In this document: piece by piece, positions 1 to 7,515 of the stretch | How positions within the stretch are numbered: position 1 is the first letter of the stretch | How the letters are laid out: every line of letters starts with the position of its first letter | Assembly (NCBI RefSeq): GCF_020731285.1 | Contig: NZ_JAJFOW010000001.1 | Span: 186,001 to 250,000, forward strand | DNA: 64,000 bases | Source of the DNA: Cohnella baijiui | GTDB taxonomy: Bacteria > Bacillota > Bacilli > Paenibacillales > Paenibacillaceae | Direction: 5' to 3' | Notes under the pieces: generated by a model | Database searches by the model: none | The model's input: the letters and a program-made list of their open reading frames with translations, nothing else | What the model was told of the DNA's origin: nothing | Program-made: the position numbers and the translations under genes

Positions 1-45
1 GGCTCATCTCCTTTCGGGAATCTGCGCTCCTTTCGAAAGACGAAG

Positions 46-72
46 AAACCTCCGGCTCTTCGCCGGAGGTTT
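46..72 (-). terminator. Hairpin terminator of the GxGYxYP gene
   Basis: A perfect 11-bp stem (AAACCTCCGGC with GCCGGAGGTTT) surrounds a 5-base loop. Read on the minus strand it lies about 50 bases after the stop of the secreted GxGYxYP gene and is followed by a moderately T-rich run. Confidence 0.7.
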
Positions 73-122
73 CAGCTTCATGCGTTGCGGTTCGATTCGA
101 GACGTCGCCGCAGTTGGCGGGA

Positions 123-2177
123 TTAGCGGATGCCCTCGGACTCGCGGATTAACGAGAAGTAATTGTCCGCCAGCACGATCTCGTATTCCGGGCCGAGCGA
201 TTCCGCGATCGCCAGAACGTCCGTCGGCGTCATGCTCCAGGCCAGCAATCCGAGCGAGACGAACAGCGGCGACTTGCCGTCCCAGCCGGCTTTGGCTTCG
301 GACAGGATGCGCTTGCCGTCTCCGGCGGTGCTGATGCCTTGGATCGTCGAGATGGGAAGGCGGCCCGCGCCGATCTCGACGCCGTAGTGCCCTTCCCAGC
401 TGAGGAAGAGGCCCGGAGCGTGATATTCGCGCGCATAGGCGGTTGCTATCGCGTCGCTGAGCGGAATATTGTTCCCATCCACCCGGTTCAGCACGTAAGG
501 CACCGTCATCCCCGTCTTTTTCAGATAGCTGTAGCTCGACTTCAGGAAGTCGGCGAAGGAAGCTTCGGGCCACGCCTCCGGGTAGAAATATCCGGCGCCG
601 GACGGTCCGGCGATCAGCTGATCGTTCGCCGTCGCCGTTTGGCGATAGTAACCGAGAATAGCGGGAGCGCCGTCATACAACAGCGGACTGGAGGTCCAGT
701 TGATCGGGACTTTCCCCCGGTTCGGATCGTCCCACAGGTTCCGCATCCGATGCTGGTTGTATTGGAAATTGTCGCCTTCGCTGAACGTGAACGAGACGTA
801 AATCTTGTTGTCCAGCTTTGGCTTCGGAGCGGGCTTCGCGGCCACGGGACCGGCTTTGGTCCCCGAGAACACCGTCAGGTTGCTGAACCAATCCGCAGCC
901 AGCACGTAGACGCCGTGGTTCGAAGTGATCTCGACCGAACTGAATTCGCCTTCGACGTCGTTGCTGAACCAGCCGAGATAAGGCGTGCCCGGCTTGACGT
1001 CCGAGAGGATTTTCTCGAAGAGCGCCTTCTGCGCCGGCACGTTCGCGTCCAGCCAGAAGACCATCGCCCGGTTCGCCACCGCATAGTCCCGGAGGTAGCC
1101 GTACGGCTCCTTTTGCTCCGAGGAGGGAGGAGCGACGTTGCCTGCCGACACTTTGAACTGGTTCCACATGTTGACCGCGGCGGTCAGCTGCTTGGTGCCG
1201 GCAGGCGGCACGAACCGGTATACGAAGTAGCGCCCGTTGTCCGCGAACCGATGGCCGCCTTGACCGCTGGATAATTGAGAGCTCTGCCGGTCGTAAAGGA
1301 ACGGTTCTTCTTCGGGCGTGCCGGGAATGAAATGGGCGATCGTCTCTCCGTCCGCCTGCACCGTCACCTCGTGTACAGCCGGTCCCCAGCCGTCTTGCGG
1401 GAAGGCGTCGTCAAAGCGCAAGTAGACCGCTTCCCCGCCGAGGAAGTCCGTCAAATCCAGGTCGTACGTCTTCTTGTTGGCGGCGTCGCGCTCCTGGGTT
1501 TTCTCCTCCGCGATCGTCCGAAACGACTCGGGCAGTCCCGGCGGCAGCTTGACCGACGTGTCGGGACTCAGCCCGACCAGCATGCGATGGGTCGTCTGTG
1601 ACCAGAGGTGCTCGTACTGCCACGTGTAGGCGTCGAGTCGGTCCTTGAATTTCCCTTGCAGATCGTCCAGCACCTGCAAGCCGTAAGGCGCCGCCTTCAG
1701 TTGCTCCGCCATTGCGGGACTTGCCACGACCGCGTCCTTCAGTCCCGCGAGCGTCGTTGCGACATTGATGGAATCCGGTACTTTGGGATCGTAGACGATA
1801 ACGCCCTTCACTTCCCCTTTGTAGGCGCGAACAAGATCCCAAGCGTCTTCATGCAGCTGGTAGGGGACGTCGAGATTTTTCAGCCACGTCGTTTTGCCTT
1901 CTTCTTCGCTTTCCAGCAAGTAGATGCGGGGCTCCGCCCGATTGACGATGCCTTGGAGCGTGGCAAGCAGCAGCTTCAAGTCGCCGGGGGCGTTCACGAT
2001 GTCCGCGACGTCCAAACGCTTAACGGATTTGAAGCTTGGAAGCGCTTGCGATTGCGGCCAGACGACCGCGTCTTTCGGCGGCTTCGCCGCCTGCGCGTCC
2101 TCGGCTGCCGAAGCGCCGGAAGCGAACGTCCAAGCGCAGACCAGCGCCATGCCGATGGCCATACCTTTTCGAATCAT
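123..2177 (-). CDS. Secreted GxGYxYP-family putative glycoside hydrolase
   Basis: This 684-residue protein starts with a signal peptide (basic residues, a hydrophobic stretch, cleavage probably after ASGASA), so it should be exported. The motif GAGYFYP at about residues 527-533 is the signature of the GxGYxYP family, which is grouped with glycoside hydrolases on structural grounds; substrate and chemistry are not established. The N-terminal third matches the separate N-terminal domain usual in this family. The chosen ATG has GAGGAG eight bases upstream; a GTG three codons earlier would overlap that site. It is a single-gene unit with its own terminator, and the neighbouring genes give no substrate clue. 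Confidence 0.8.
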   Translation of the reverse strand: MIRKGMAIGMALVCAWTFASGASAAEDAQAAKPPKDAVVWPQSQALPSFKSVKRLDVADIVNAPGDLKLLLATLQGIVNRAEPRIYLLESEEEGKTTWLKNLDVPYQLHEDAWDLVRAYKGEVKGVIVYDPKVPDSINVATTLAGLKDAVVASPAMAEQLKAAPYGLQVLDDLQGKFKDRLDAYTWQYEHLWSQTTHRMLVGLSPDTSVKLPPGLPESFRTIAEEKTQERDAANKKTYDLDLTDFLGGEAVYLRFDDAFPQDGWGPAVHEVTVQADGETIAHFIPGTPEEEPFLYDRQSSQLSSGQGGHRFADNGRYFVYRFVPPAGTKQLTAAVNMWNQFKVSAGNVAPPSSEQKEPYGYLRDYAVANRAMVFWLDANVPAQKALFEKILSDVKPGTPYLGWFSNDVEGEFSSVEITSNHGVYVLAADWFSNLTVFSGTKAGPVAAKPAPKPKLDNKIYVSFTFSEGDNFQYNQHRMRNLWDDPNRGKVPINWTSSPLLYDGAPAILGYYRQTATANDQLIAGPSGAGYFYPEAWPEASFADFLKSSYSYLKKTGMTVPYVLNRVDGNNIPLSDAIATAYAREYHAPGLFLSWEGHYGVEIGAGRLPISTIQGISTAGDGKRILSEAKAGWDGKSPLFVSLGLLAWSMTPTDVLAIAESLGPEYEIVLADNYFSLIRESEGIR

Positions 2178-2281
2178 GCGATACACTCCTCGTCACGGGA
2201 TTGAGTTGCAGCGATCGTGCAAAGCTTTTCGATGGGCCTCGCGCTATTTTCCCGAACTCCCTCCTTCCGCCTTCGTATATA

Positions 2282-2310
2282 TATTTAATATATTTATCTA
2301 GTGTTTTCAA
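2282..2310 (-). promoter_or_regulatory. Candidate promoter of the GxGYxYP gene
   Basis: On the minus strand TTGAAA is followed after 17 bases by TAAATA, inside an AT-rich block that stands out from the GC-rich surroundings. The -10 match is modest (3 of 6). Confidence 0.4.
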
Positions 2311-2370
2311 TCCTTTCGACAAAACTTCTTACGATCGGACAAGGAATGCTCCTTTGTTCCCTGCCGGGTA

Positions 2371-2399
2371 GGTCCAATCGAATGGACCAGGTCCAATGG
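2371..2399. promoter_or_regulatory. Inverted and repeated GGTCCA motif, candidate operator
   Basis: GGTCCA, six bases, then TGGACC form a perfect inverted repeat, and a third half-site GGTCCAATGG follows immediately. The block ends 33 bases before a TATAAT box at 2433-2438 on the plus strand, so it sits where a regulator of the Old Yellow Enzyme gene could bind. The -35 of that promoter is poor. No regulator can be assigned. Confidence 0.4.
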
Positions 2400-2491
2400 T
2401 TTTGCGTTCTTACGCTTCCATTGAAACGGGACTATAATCGCACCATAGCCTTCAAGAGGGAGTACATCGAAAAGCGAAGGAGAGATCCCCC

Positions 2492-3604
2492 ATGACCCAC
2501 AACGACTCTTTGTTATTTGAACCTTACCGTCTGCCGAACGGTCTCCGCCTCGACAACCGGATCGTCATGGCGCCCATGACGCATCTGTCCTCGCGGACGG
2601 ACGGCGTCGCCTCCGATGACGAACTCGCCTACTATGCCCGCCGCGCGGACGGGCCAGGCATGGTCATCACCGCCGCCACCTGGGTGCTGCCTGACGGCGG
2701 TCTTCCCGGCGGACCCGGCGCGGATACCGACGACAAAATCCCGGGCCTCGCGCGCGTCGCCGAGACGATCCGGCAGCGCGGTGCCAAGGCGATCCTCCAG
2801 CTATTCCATTCCGGCCGCCAGAGCACGCGGACCGGCGATTTGGTCGCCCCCAGCGCCGTCCCGGAATCCCGACCGGATGCCGGCGTTCCTCGCGCGCTGG
2901 ACGAAGGAGAAATCGCGGCCATCGTTCGCGCCTTCGGCGCCGCGGCCCGCCGGGCCGTTGCGGCCGGCTTCGACGGCGTCGAGATTCACGGCGCGAACGG
3001 CAATCTGACGCACCAATTTTTCTCCCCGCACGCCAACCGCCGGGAAGACCGGTACGGCGGCAGCCTGGAGCGGCGCATGACCTTCGGACTTGAAGTCGTG
3101 GACGAAGTGCTGCGTGTGGTCCGGGAAACGGCGGACCGGCCTTTCGCCGTCGGCTTTCGCCTCTCGCCGGAGGAGCGCGAGTCGCCCGGCATCGTGATGG
3201 AAGATGCGCTCGCCTTTGCGGAAACGCTCGCCGGCCGCGGACTCGACTACTTGCATTTGTCGCTTACCGACTTTCGGAACCCTCCCCGCAACGGAGAGTG
3301 GGGTGGGCGTTCGCGTCTCGTGCTTTTCCAAGAACGCCTCGGCAACCGGATCCCGATCATCGGCGTAGGCGCCATCGCGACGGCTGAAGACGCGGCGCAA
3401 GCGAGGAAGACCGGCGCTCCGCTCGTGGCGCTCGGACGCGAACTGCTCCTCGAGCCGGACTGGACGCGCAAAGTCCGCGAAGGCCGGTACGCGGATATCC
3501 GAACGACGCTGACCGCTAACGACCGGGAACGTCTCGTCATTCCCGAGCCGATGTGGGGCCTCCTCCGCGGCACCCCTGGCTGGCTGCCATTCGTCGAGTC
3601 CTGA
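2492..3604 (+). CDS. NADH:flavin oxidoreductase, Old Yellow Enzyme family
   Basis: A 370-residue FMN-dependent (beta/alpha)8 ene-reductase of the YqjM/YqiG type. The family uses NAD(P)H to reduce activated C=C bonds or related electrophiles. Visible signatures are VMAPMTH (residues 25-31) at the flavin strand, QLFHSGR (103-109), the His166/Asn169 pair in EIHGANGNL that contacts substrate, the SPHANRREDRYGGS segment (178-191), and a C-terminal phosphate-binding region around IGVGAI. The Cys that tunes FMN in YqjM is Thr here. AAGGAGAG lies eight bases before the ATG. It is a single gene, probably read from the TATAAT box at 2433. The physiological substrate is unknown. Confidence 0.9.
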   Translation: MTHNDSLLFEPYRLPNGLRLDNRIVMAPMTHLSSRTDGVASDDELAYYARRADGPGMVITAATWVLPDGGLPGGPGADTDDKIPGLARVAETIRQRGAKAILQLFHSGRQSTRTGDLVAPSAVPESRPDAGVPRALDEGEIAAIVRAFGAAARRAVAAGFDGVEIHGANGNLTHQFFSPHANRREDRYGGSLERRMTFGLEVVDEVLRVVRETADRPFAVGFRLSPEERESPGIVMEDALAFAETLAGRGLDYLHLSLTDFRNPPRNGEWGGRSRLVLFQERLGNRIPIIGVGAIATAEDAAQARKTGAPLVALGRELLLEPDWTRKVREGRYADIRTTLTANDRERLVIPEPMWGLLRGTPGWLPFVES

Positions 3605-3613
3605 ACCGCGGCG

Positions 3614-3655
3614 CAAAAAAACGCCCCTCCCCCGCGAATCCGGAGAGAGGGGCGT
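3614..3655 (-). terminator. Intrinsic terminator of the 3.7-4.9 kb minus-strand genes
   Basis: ACGCCCCTC pairs with GAGGGGCGT. On the minus strand the hairpin is followed by TTTTTTT, a classic rho-independent terminator. On the plus strand it lies 16 bases after the oxidoreductase stop but lacks a T run, so it can serve that gene only weakly. Confidence 0.8.
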
Positions 3656-3702
3656 TCCCGCGTTTGGGCCGTACACGTTGATCTGCGCCTTCGCGGCCGG
3701 CC

Positions 3703-3879
3703 CTAAAGCTTCTTGCCCCATCCAAACAGGAGCAGAGGCAGCCGCACCCGAACCGTCCGCACTCGTTTGCGCGGCAGGCTTCCGCCGCGCATCCAAGCCA
3801 TCCTAGCCGCCGCCTCGATCTCCCGCAAGCGCTCCCTCGCTTCCGTTTCCAGCATGTAATGATGATAGAACACCGTCAT
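3703..3879 (-). CDS. Small basic protein of unknown function (58 aa)
   Basis: A 58-residue protein starting MTVFYHHYML, with an amphipathic segment rich in Glu, Arg and Ala (residues 11-28), then a strongly basic stretch and a hydrophobic LPLLLFGW end. I do not recognise a family. The case for a real gene is the near-ideal AAAGGAGA eight bases before the ATG, the strong terminator after it, and its place 64 bases after the WYL regulator in the same direction. A longer upstream reading would run into the regulator gene. A membrane- or nucleic-acid-associated role would be a guess. Confidence 0.6.
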   Translation of the reverse strand: MTVFYHHYMLETEARERLREIEAAARMAWMRGGSLPRKRVRTVRVRLPLLLFGWGKKL

Positions 3880-3943
3880 CTCGAATCTCCTTTCACGAGA
3901 ACGTATGATCCCATCATAAACGAAAAAGTATGACAGCTGGCTG

Positions 3944-4855
3944 TCATACTTTTTCGAATCGCTTGCGCAACTTTTCGATTTTATCCCGAATCTCTTCCCG
4001 CAGCCACGCCGGTTCCTCGACATCGGCGTCCCCACCGAAGCTGAGCACCATGGACACCAGCCATTCCACCTCCGTCGGATTCACGATGCGGATTCTCAGC
4101 GTACCCGTCTCATCGAACATCCGCTCCTCCGCGTAGAAGCAATCCAGCGCGTCTGCCGCGGCGCCGGCGGAGATGCGGATCACCGCGCCCGTCATCTCGC
4201 GCTTCCGGCGCAGCCCCTCGCCTACGTTCATGACCGGCGGCGACTCGCGTCGGACGAACGTCTCCTCGGTCCGGCTCAGATCCGTGATCCGCGAAAGCTT
4301 GAATACGCGATAATCCCGTCGAGCCCGGCAATAGCCTTGCAAATACCAGGCGTAATACTTGAACTGAAGGTGCACCGGCTCGACGGCGCGATCCTTGATT
4401 TCGTTGTTTCCGTTGACGTAGCGGAAATGAACGACGCTCGAAGACGCAATGGCCTCTCTGAGGATATGCAAGAGCTCGTTATTCATCCGCCAGCTGCCCA
4501 AATCCAGACTCAGGCGCTGCTGCCACCCGTGGGGCAGCACGCTGCACAGCCGCTGCAGCGTCTCTTCCGAGCGTCTGTCCTTGAAGACGGTCGCCGCGCT
4601 GCGCAGAAAGGTGACGAGACTGCCCAGATCGTCCGACCCGAGCAAGCTGCGGTCCAGCTTGTATTCCTTCATGATTCCGAATCCGCCCTTCACGCCTTGA
4701 TACGAGACGACGGGGATGCCTGCCGCGCCGATCGCCTCGATATCCCGGTAGATCGTGCGCGGCGACACGCCGTACTTCTCTGCCAGCTCCGCGGCGGAAA
4801 CGACTTCCTGGTTCAGCAGCGCGTATGTAATGGAGAGGAGCCGCTCCAGTTTCAC
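3944..4855 (-). CDS. WYL-domain transcriptional regulator (YafY/DeoR-like HTH)
   Basis: A 303-residue DNA-binding regulator. An N-terminal winged helix begins KLERLLSITYALLNQ and carries AELAEKYGVSPRTIYRDIEA as recognition helix (about residues 18-37). A WYL ligand-binding domain follows, with YYAWYLQGYCR in its core, then a C-terminal extension. WYL domains are thought to sense small ligands or nucleic acids. The start is the GTG giving (V)KLERLL, because GAGGTGA lies six bases upstream and family members begin MKLERLL; the open frame reaches further upstream without a good site. It follows the MDR oxidoreductase in the same direction and may regulate it. Confidence 0.85.
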   Translation of the reverse strand: MKLERLLSITYALLNQEVVSAAELAEKYGVSPRTIYRDIEAIGAAGIPVVSYQGVKGGFGIMKEYKLDRSLLGSDDLGSLVTFLRSAATVFKDRRSEETLQRLCSVLPHGWQQRLSLDLGSWRMNNELLHILREAIASSSVVHFRYVNGNNEIKDRAVEPVHLQFKYYAWYLQGYCRARRDYRVFKLSRITDLSRTEETFVRRESPPVMNVGEGLRRKREMTGAVIRISAGAAADALDCFYAEERMFDETGTLRIRIVNPTEVEWLVSMVLSFGGDADVEEPAWLREEIRDKIEKLRKRFEKV

Positions 4856-4888
4856 TTCGATCACCTCAGGGGAACATATGATCTCTTC

Positions 4889-4917
4889 ATTATACGGTTC
4901 GGCTCCCCTTTTGACGA
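4889..4917 (-). promoter_or_regulatory. Candidate promoter of the WYL regulator
   Basis: A perfect TATAAT on the minus strand sits about 35 bases before the GTG start, with TCGTCA (weak -35) 17 bases further up. If used, the regulator can be transcribed independently of the gene before it. Confidence 0.45.
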
Positions 4918-5008
4918 GCCCCCTGAAGTCCGCTTTTTTGCCGGCTGACGAGCGCCGCAGGCGGCCATTCCGCCACAACGGCGAATTCGCGTTCATAGCC
5001 CCAAACGC

Positions 5009-5923
5009 TTAGCCGTCCACGATCAGCACGACTTTTCCGCGCCCGTGGCCCGTTTCGACCTCCCGATGGGCGTCGGCGGCACGGCTGAGCGGGTAGCTCG
5101 AACGGATGTGCGCGAGCAGTTTGCCCTCCGCATAAAGCCTCGCCAGCTCCGCGAGACGCTGGGCGGACCGCCGGCTGCGAAGTCCGCTCGCGCCCAGCGA
5201 TTGCGCCGCCTCGAAGGCGACAATCGTGACGACACGGTCCAGCTCCGGGACGAGCCTTGCGGAGACGCGGAGCCCGTCTTCGCCCGCCGCGTCGAGCGCC
5301 GCTTCGATGCCTCCCGGCGCCAGCGCGCGCAGCCGTTCCTCCAGACCCTCTCCGTATGCGACCGGAATCGCGCCCAGCGACCGCAAATAGTCGTGATTCC
5401 CCGGGCTCGCCGCTCCGATCACGGTCGCTCCGCGCAAACGGGCGAGCTGAACCGCCATCGTGCCCACGCCGCCCGCCGCCCCGTTGATGAACAGCGTATC
5501 GCCCGGTCCGATCCGCAGCGTCTCGATCGCCGTATGCGCGGTCTGCCCGGAGGCCGAGAGGCTGCCCGCGACCTCCCAGGACATGACGGGCGGCTTGGCC
5601 ACAATCTGATCTGCGGGCGCGACGACATATTCGGCATAAGCCTGCTGCATGCGGAAGCCGAGCACTTCGTCTCCCGCCGCCCAGTCCGCAACGCCTTCGC
5701 CCACCTGATCGACGACGCCTGCAAACTCGTTGCCCGTCACGTGCGGCAGCGACACCGTCATTCCGGGCAGCGTCCACCCTCTCCGCACGGCGCAGTCGGC
5801 CGGCTGCACGCCCGCGGACTTCACCCGTACGCGGACCTCGCCCGGTCCCGCCTGCGGCGTCTCCACTTCGATCATTTTCAACACTTCGGGCGAACCATAC
5901 GTCTCGAATCCGACTGCTTTCAT
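5009..5923 (-). CDS. NADPH:quinone oxidoreductase-like, zinc-free MDR family
   Basis: A 304-residue medium-chain dehydrogenase/reductase. An N-terminal GroES-like barrel (GPGEVRVRVKSAGV around residues 25-38) is followed by a Rossmann domain whose GAAGGVGTMAVQLAR loop (near 150) is the NADP site of quinone oxidoreductases. The zinc-binding Cys cluster of alcohol dehydrogenases is absent, fitting the QOR branch that reduces quinones or enones. AAGGGGGAG is well placed before the ATG. The gene is divergent from a LysR regulator and followed by a WYL regulator; the divergent LysR arrangement commonly means direct control. Confidence 0.85.
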   Translation of the reverse strand: MKAVGFETYGSPEVLKMIEVETPQAGPGEVRVRVKSAGVQPADCAVRRGWTLPGMTVSLPHVTGNEFAGVVDQVGEGVADWAAGDEVLGFRMQQAYAEYVVAPADQIVAKPPVMSWEVAGSLSASGQTAHTAIETLRIGPGDTLFINGAAGGVGTMAVQLARLRGATVIGAASPGNHDYLRSLGAIPVAYGEGLEERLRALAPGGIEAALDAAGEDGLRVSARLVPELDRVVTIVAFEAAQSLGASGLRSRRSAQRLAELARLYAEGKLLAHIRSSYPLSRAADAHREVETGHGRGKVVLIVDG

Positions 5924-6039
5924 GACGATCTCCCCCTTTAGCTCGCTGTGGGTTTATTGTATAATGCAGAAACGATAATGAAAAATACATCTTATTTAAT
6001 GATTCTCATTCCTTCAAGGTTATGAATCGAGGTGGCAGA

Positions 6040-6948
6040 ATGGAATTGCTGCAGCTTCAGTACTTTCGCGCCGTCGCCAGGCTCGAACATATGACCCGGG
6101 CCGCCGAGGCGCTCCGCGTAGCCCAGCCGGCGCTCAGCAAGACGATCGCCAGGCTCGAGGAAGATCTAGGCGTTCCGCTGTTCGACCGGCAAGGCCGGCA
6201 GATTCGGCTGAACGCCTTCGGCAGGGCTTTCCTCGTGCGGACGGAGACGGCGCTCTCCGCGCTCGAGGAAGGACGTCGGGAGCTGGCCGATCTGGCCGGG
6301 GACGAGCGCGGAAGCCTGCATATCGCGACGCCGACGCTGAACAGGTTGTCCCGTCCGCTCGCCCTCTATCGCGAATCCCACCCGGAAGTGCGCCTTCGCG
6401 TCACCCAGGTTGCCAACGACGAAATGGCGCGGATGATCGTGAACGGCGAAGCGGACTTCGGCTTCAGCTCCGAGCCGATTGGTCGAACCGGCATCCGCGA
6501 ATGGCCGGTGCTGAGCGAAGAGATCTGCCTCGCGGTTCCGCCGGAACATCGCTGGGCGGGTCGGGATTGGGTTGACCTGCACGAGACGGCCGGCGAGTCC
6601 TTCATCGGCTATACGCTCGGCCATTCGTTCCGGCGGCGGGACGACGCGCTGTTCGAGCAAGCGGGGATAACCCCGACCTATGCCTGCGAAGTGAGCGAGC
6701 CTGCGGCCAAGACGAGCCTGATCCGCGCGGGTTTTGGCATCGGCTTCGCAGGCGCGTGCAACCGGAGCGAGCCCTCCCGCCTCGACCCGCTCGTGCTACT
6801 CCGGATTCGCCGGCCCGTCTGCCAAGGAACCTTTCAGCTCTCCTGGTCGGAAGGGCACTACTTGTCCCGGGCGGCCGACGCCTTTCGCGACTTTCTGATC
6901 GCCTACTATTCGTCGCCGAATGAAAAGACCGTCAGCCGCGAAGGCTGA
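6040..6948 (+). CDS. LysR-family transcriptional regulator
   Basis: A 302-residue regulator: an N-terminal winged HTH (MELLQLQYFRAVARLEHMT, then AAEALRVAQPALSKTIARLE) and the two-lobed effector-binding domain common to the family. It binds DNA as a tetramer and usually activates an adjacent divergent gene in response to a small ligand. The start is the ATG with GAGGTGG upstream; an in-frame ATG six codons earlier overlaps that ribosome site. It is divergent from the MDR oxidoreductase across 116 bases holding TATAAT at 5960-5965 on the plus strand, so autoregulation plus control of the oxidoreductase is the simplest reading. Confidence 0.88.
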   Translation: MELLQLQYFRAVARLEHMTRAAEALRVAQPALSKTIARLEEDLGVPLFDRQGRQIRLNAFGRAFLVRTETALSALEEGRRELADLAGDERGSLHIATPTLNRLSRPLALYRESHPEVRLRVTQVANDEMARMIVNGEADFGFSSEPIGRTGIREWPVLSEEICLAVPPEHRWAGRDWVDLHETAGESFIGYTLGHSFRRRDDALFEQAGITPTYACEVSEPAAKTSLIRAGFGIGFAGACNRSEPSRLDPLVLLRIRRPVCQGTFQLSWSEGHYLSRAADAFRDFLIAYYSSPNEKTVSREG

Positions 6949-6956
6949 CGGTCTTT
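6924..6956 (+). terminator. Terminator overlapping the LysR stop codon
   Basis: A perfect 14-bp stem (AAAGACCGTCAGCC with GGCTGACGGTCTTT, loop GCGAA) begins inside the last codons of the LysR gene; the TGA lies in the 3' arm. Both arms end in A/T, so it could also act on the minus strand for the small membrane protein gene. Confidence 0.8.
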
Positions 6957-7016
6957 GGCGCGAGCGCGAGCCGGACGCGAGCCCAGGTGCGAGCCCGGAG
7001 AGGCGCCCTCTGTCGA

Positions 7017-7379
7017 TTACGTTGGTAGGAGACGGCGCAGGACGACAAACGAAACGTAATAAAAAAACGCGTGGACCATGCCGCACAGACCGAGAAAAAG
7101 GCCCACCTCATCGGGCCAGATGCCATAAGGCGCAAATCCCGCAGCCAAATGAAGCAGCAAACGCAAGATGGCTGCCCAGGCCCGCTTCGAGCGGATCGAG
7201 TAAAATAGGAGCGCCGAAACCGGCGCCCCGTAGACAACCGTCCCGACAAAACCGTACGCGGCAACGATAAACAGATAACCCGGATCGTCGAACAGAAACG
7301 ACGCAATCAGGCTTGCGCTGATCAGCACCGATAGGAAAACGGAGACCGCCCCCGCGAGAACCGTTTGGAAGATCGTCAT
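7017..7379 (-). CDS. Small integral membrane protein, unknown function
   Basis: A 120-residue hydrophobic protein with four likely membrane segments: about residues 5-28, 36-62, 69-88 and 92-116. Short loops carry the few charges (RSKRAW between segments 2 and 3) and Arg-Arg occurs near the C terminus. No family motif is recognised. GAGGAG stands nine bases before the ATG. It faces the LysR gene end to end and is a single-gene unit. A transporter or stress membrane protein is possible, but nothing in the sequence decides. Confidence 0.6.
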   Translation of the reverse strand: MTIFQTVLAGAVSVFLSVLISASLIASFLFDDPGYLFIVAAYGFVGTVVYGAPVSALLFYSIRSKRAWAAILRLLLHLAAGFAPYGIWPDEVGLFLGLCGMVHAFFYYVSFVVLRRLLPT

Positions 7380-7515
7380 CGTAATGCTCCTCTGTCAGTT
7401 GATGACTTTACCTTACCTTCGATCTCTCCGGGACGGCAGTTCTATTTTTCATGGGAGTCCGGCATCCGACCGTCAAAGGAGTTGCTCGGTTGCAGGCTCA
7501 TCGCGCATGGCGCGT

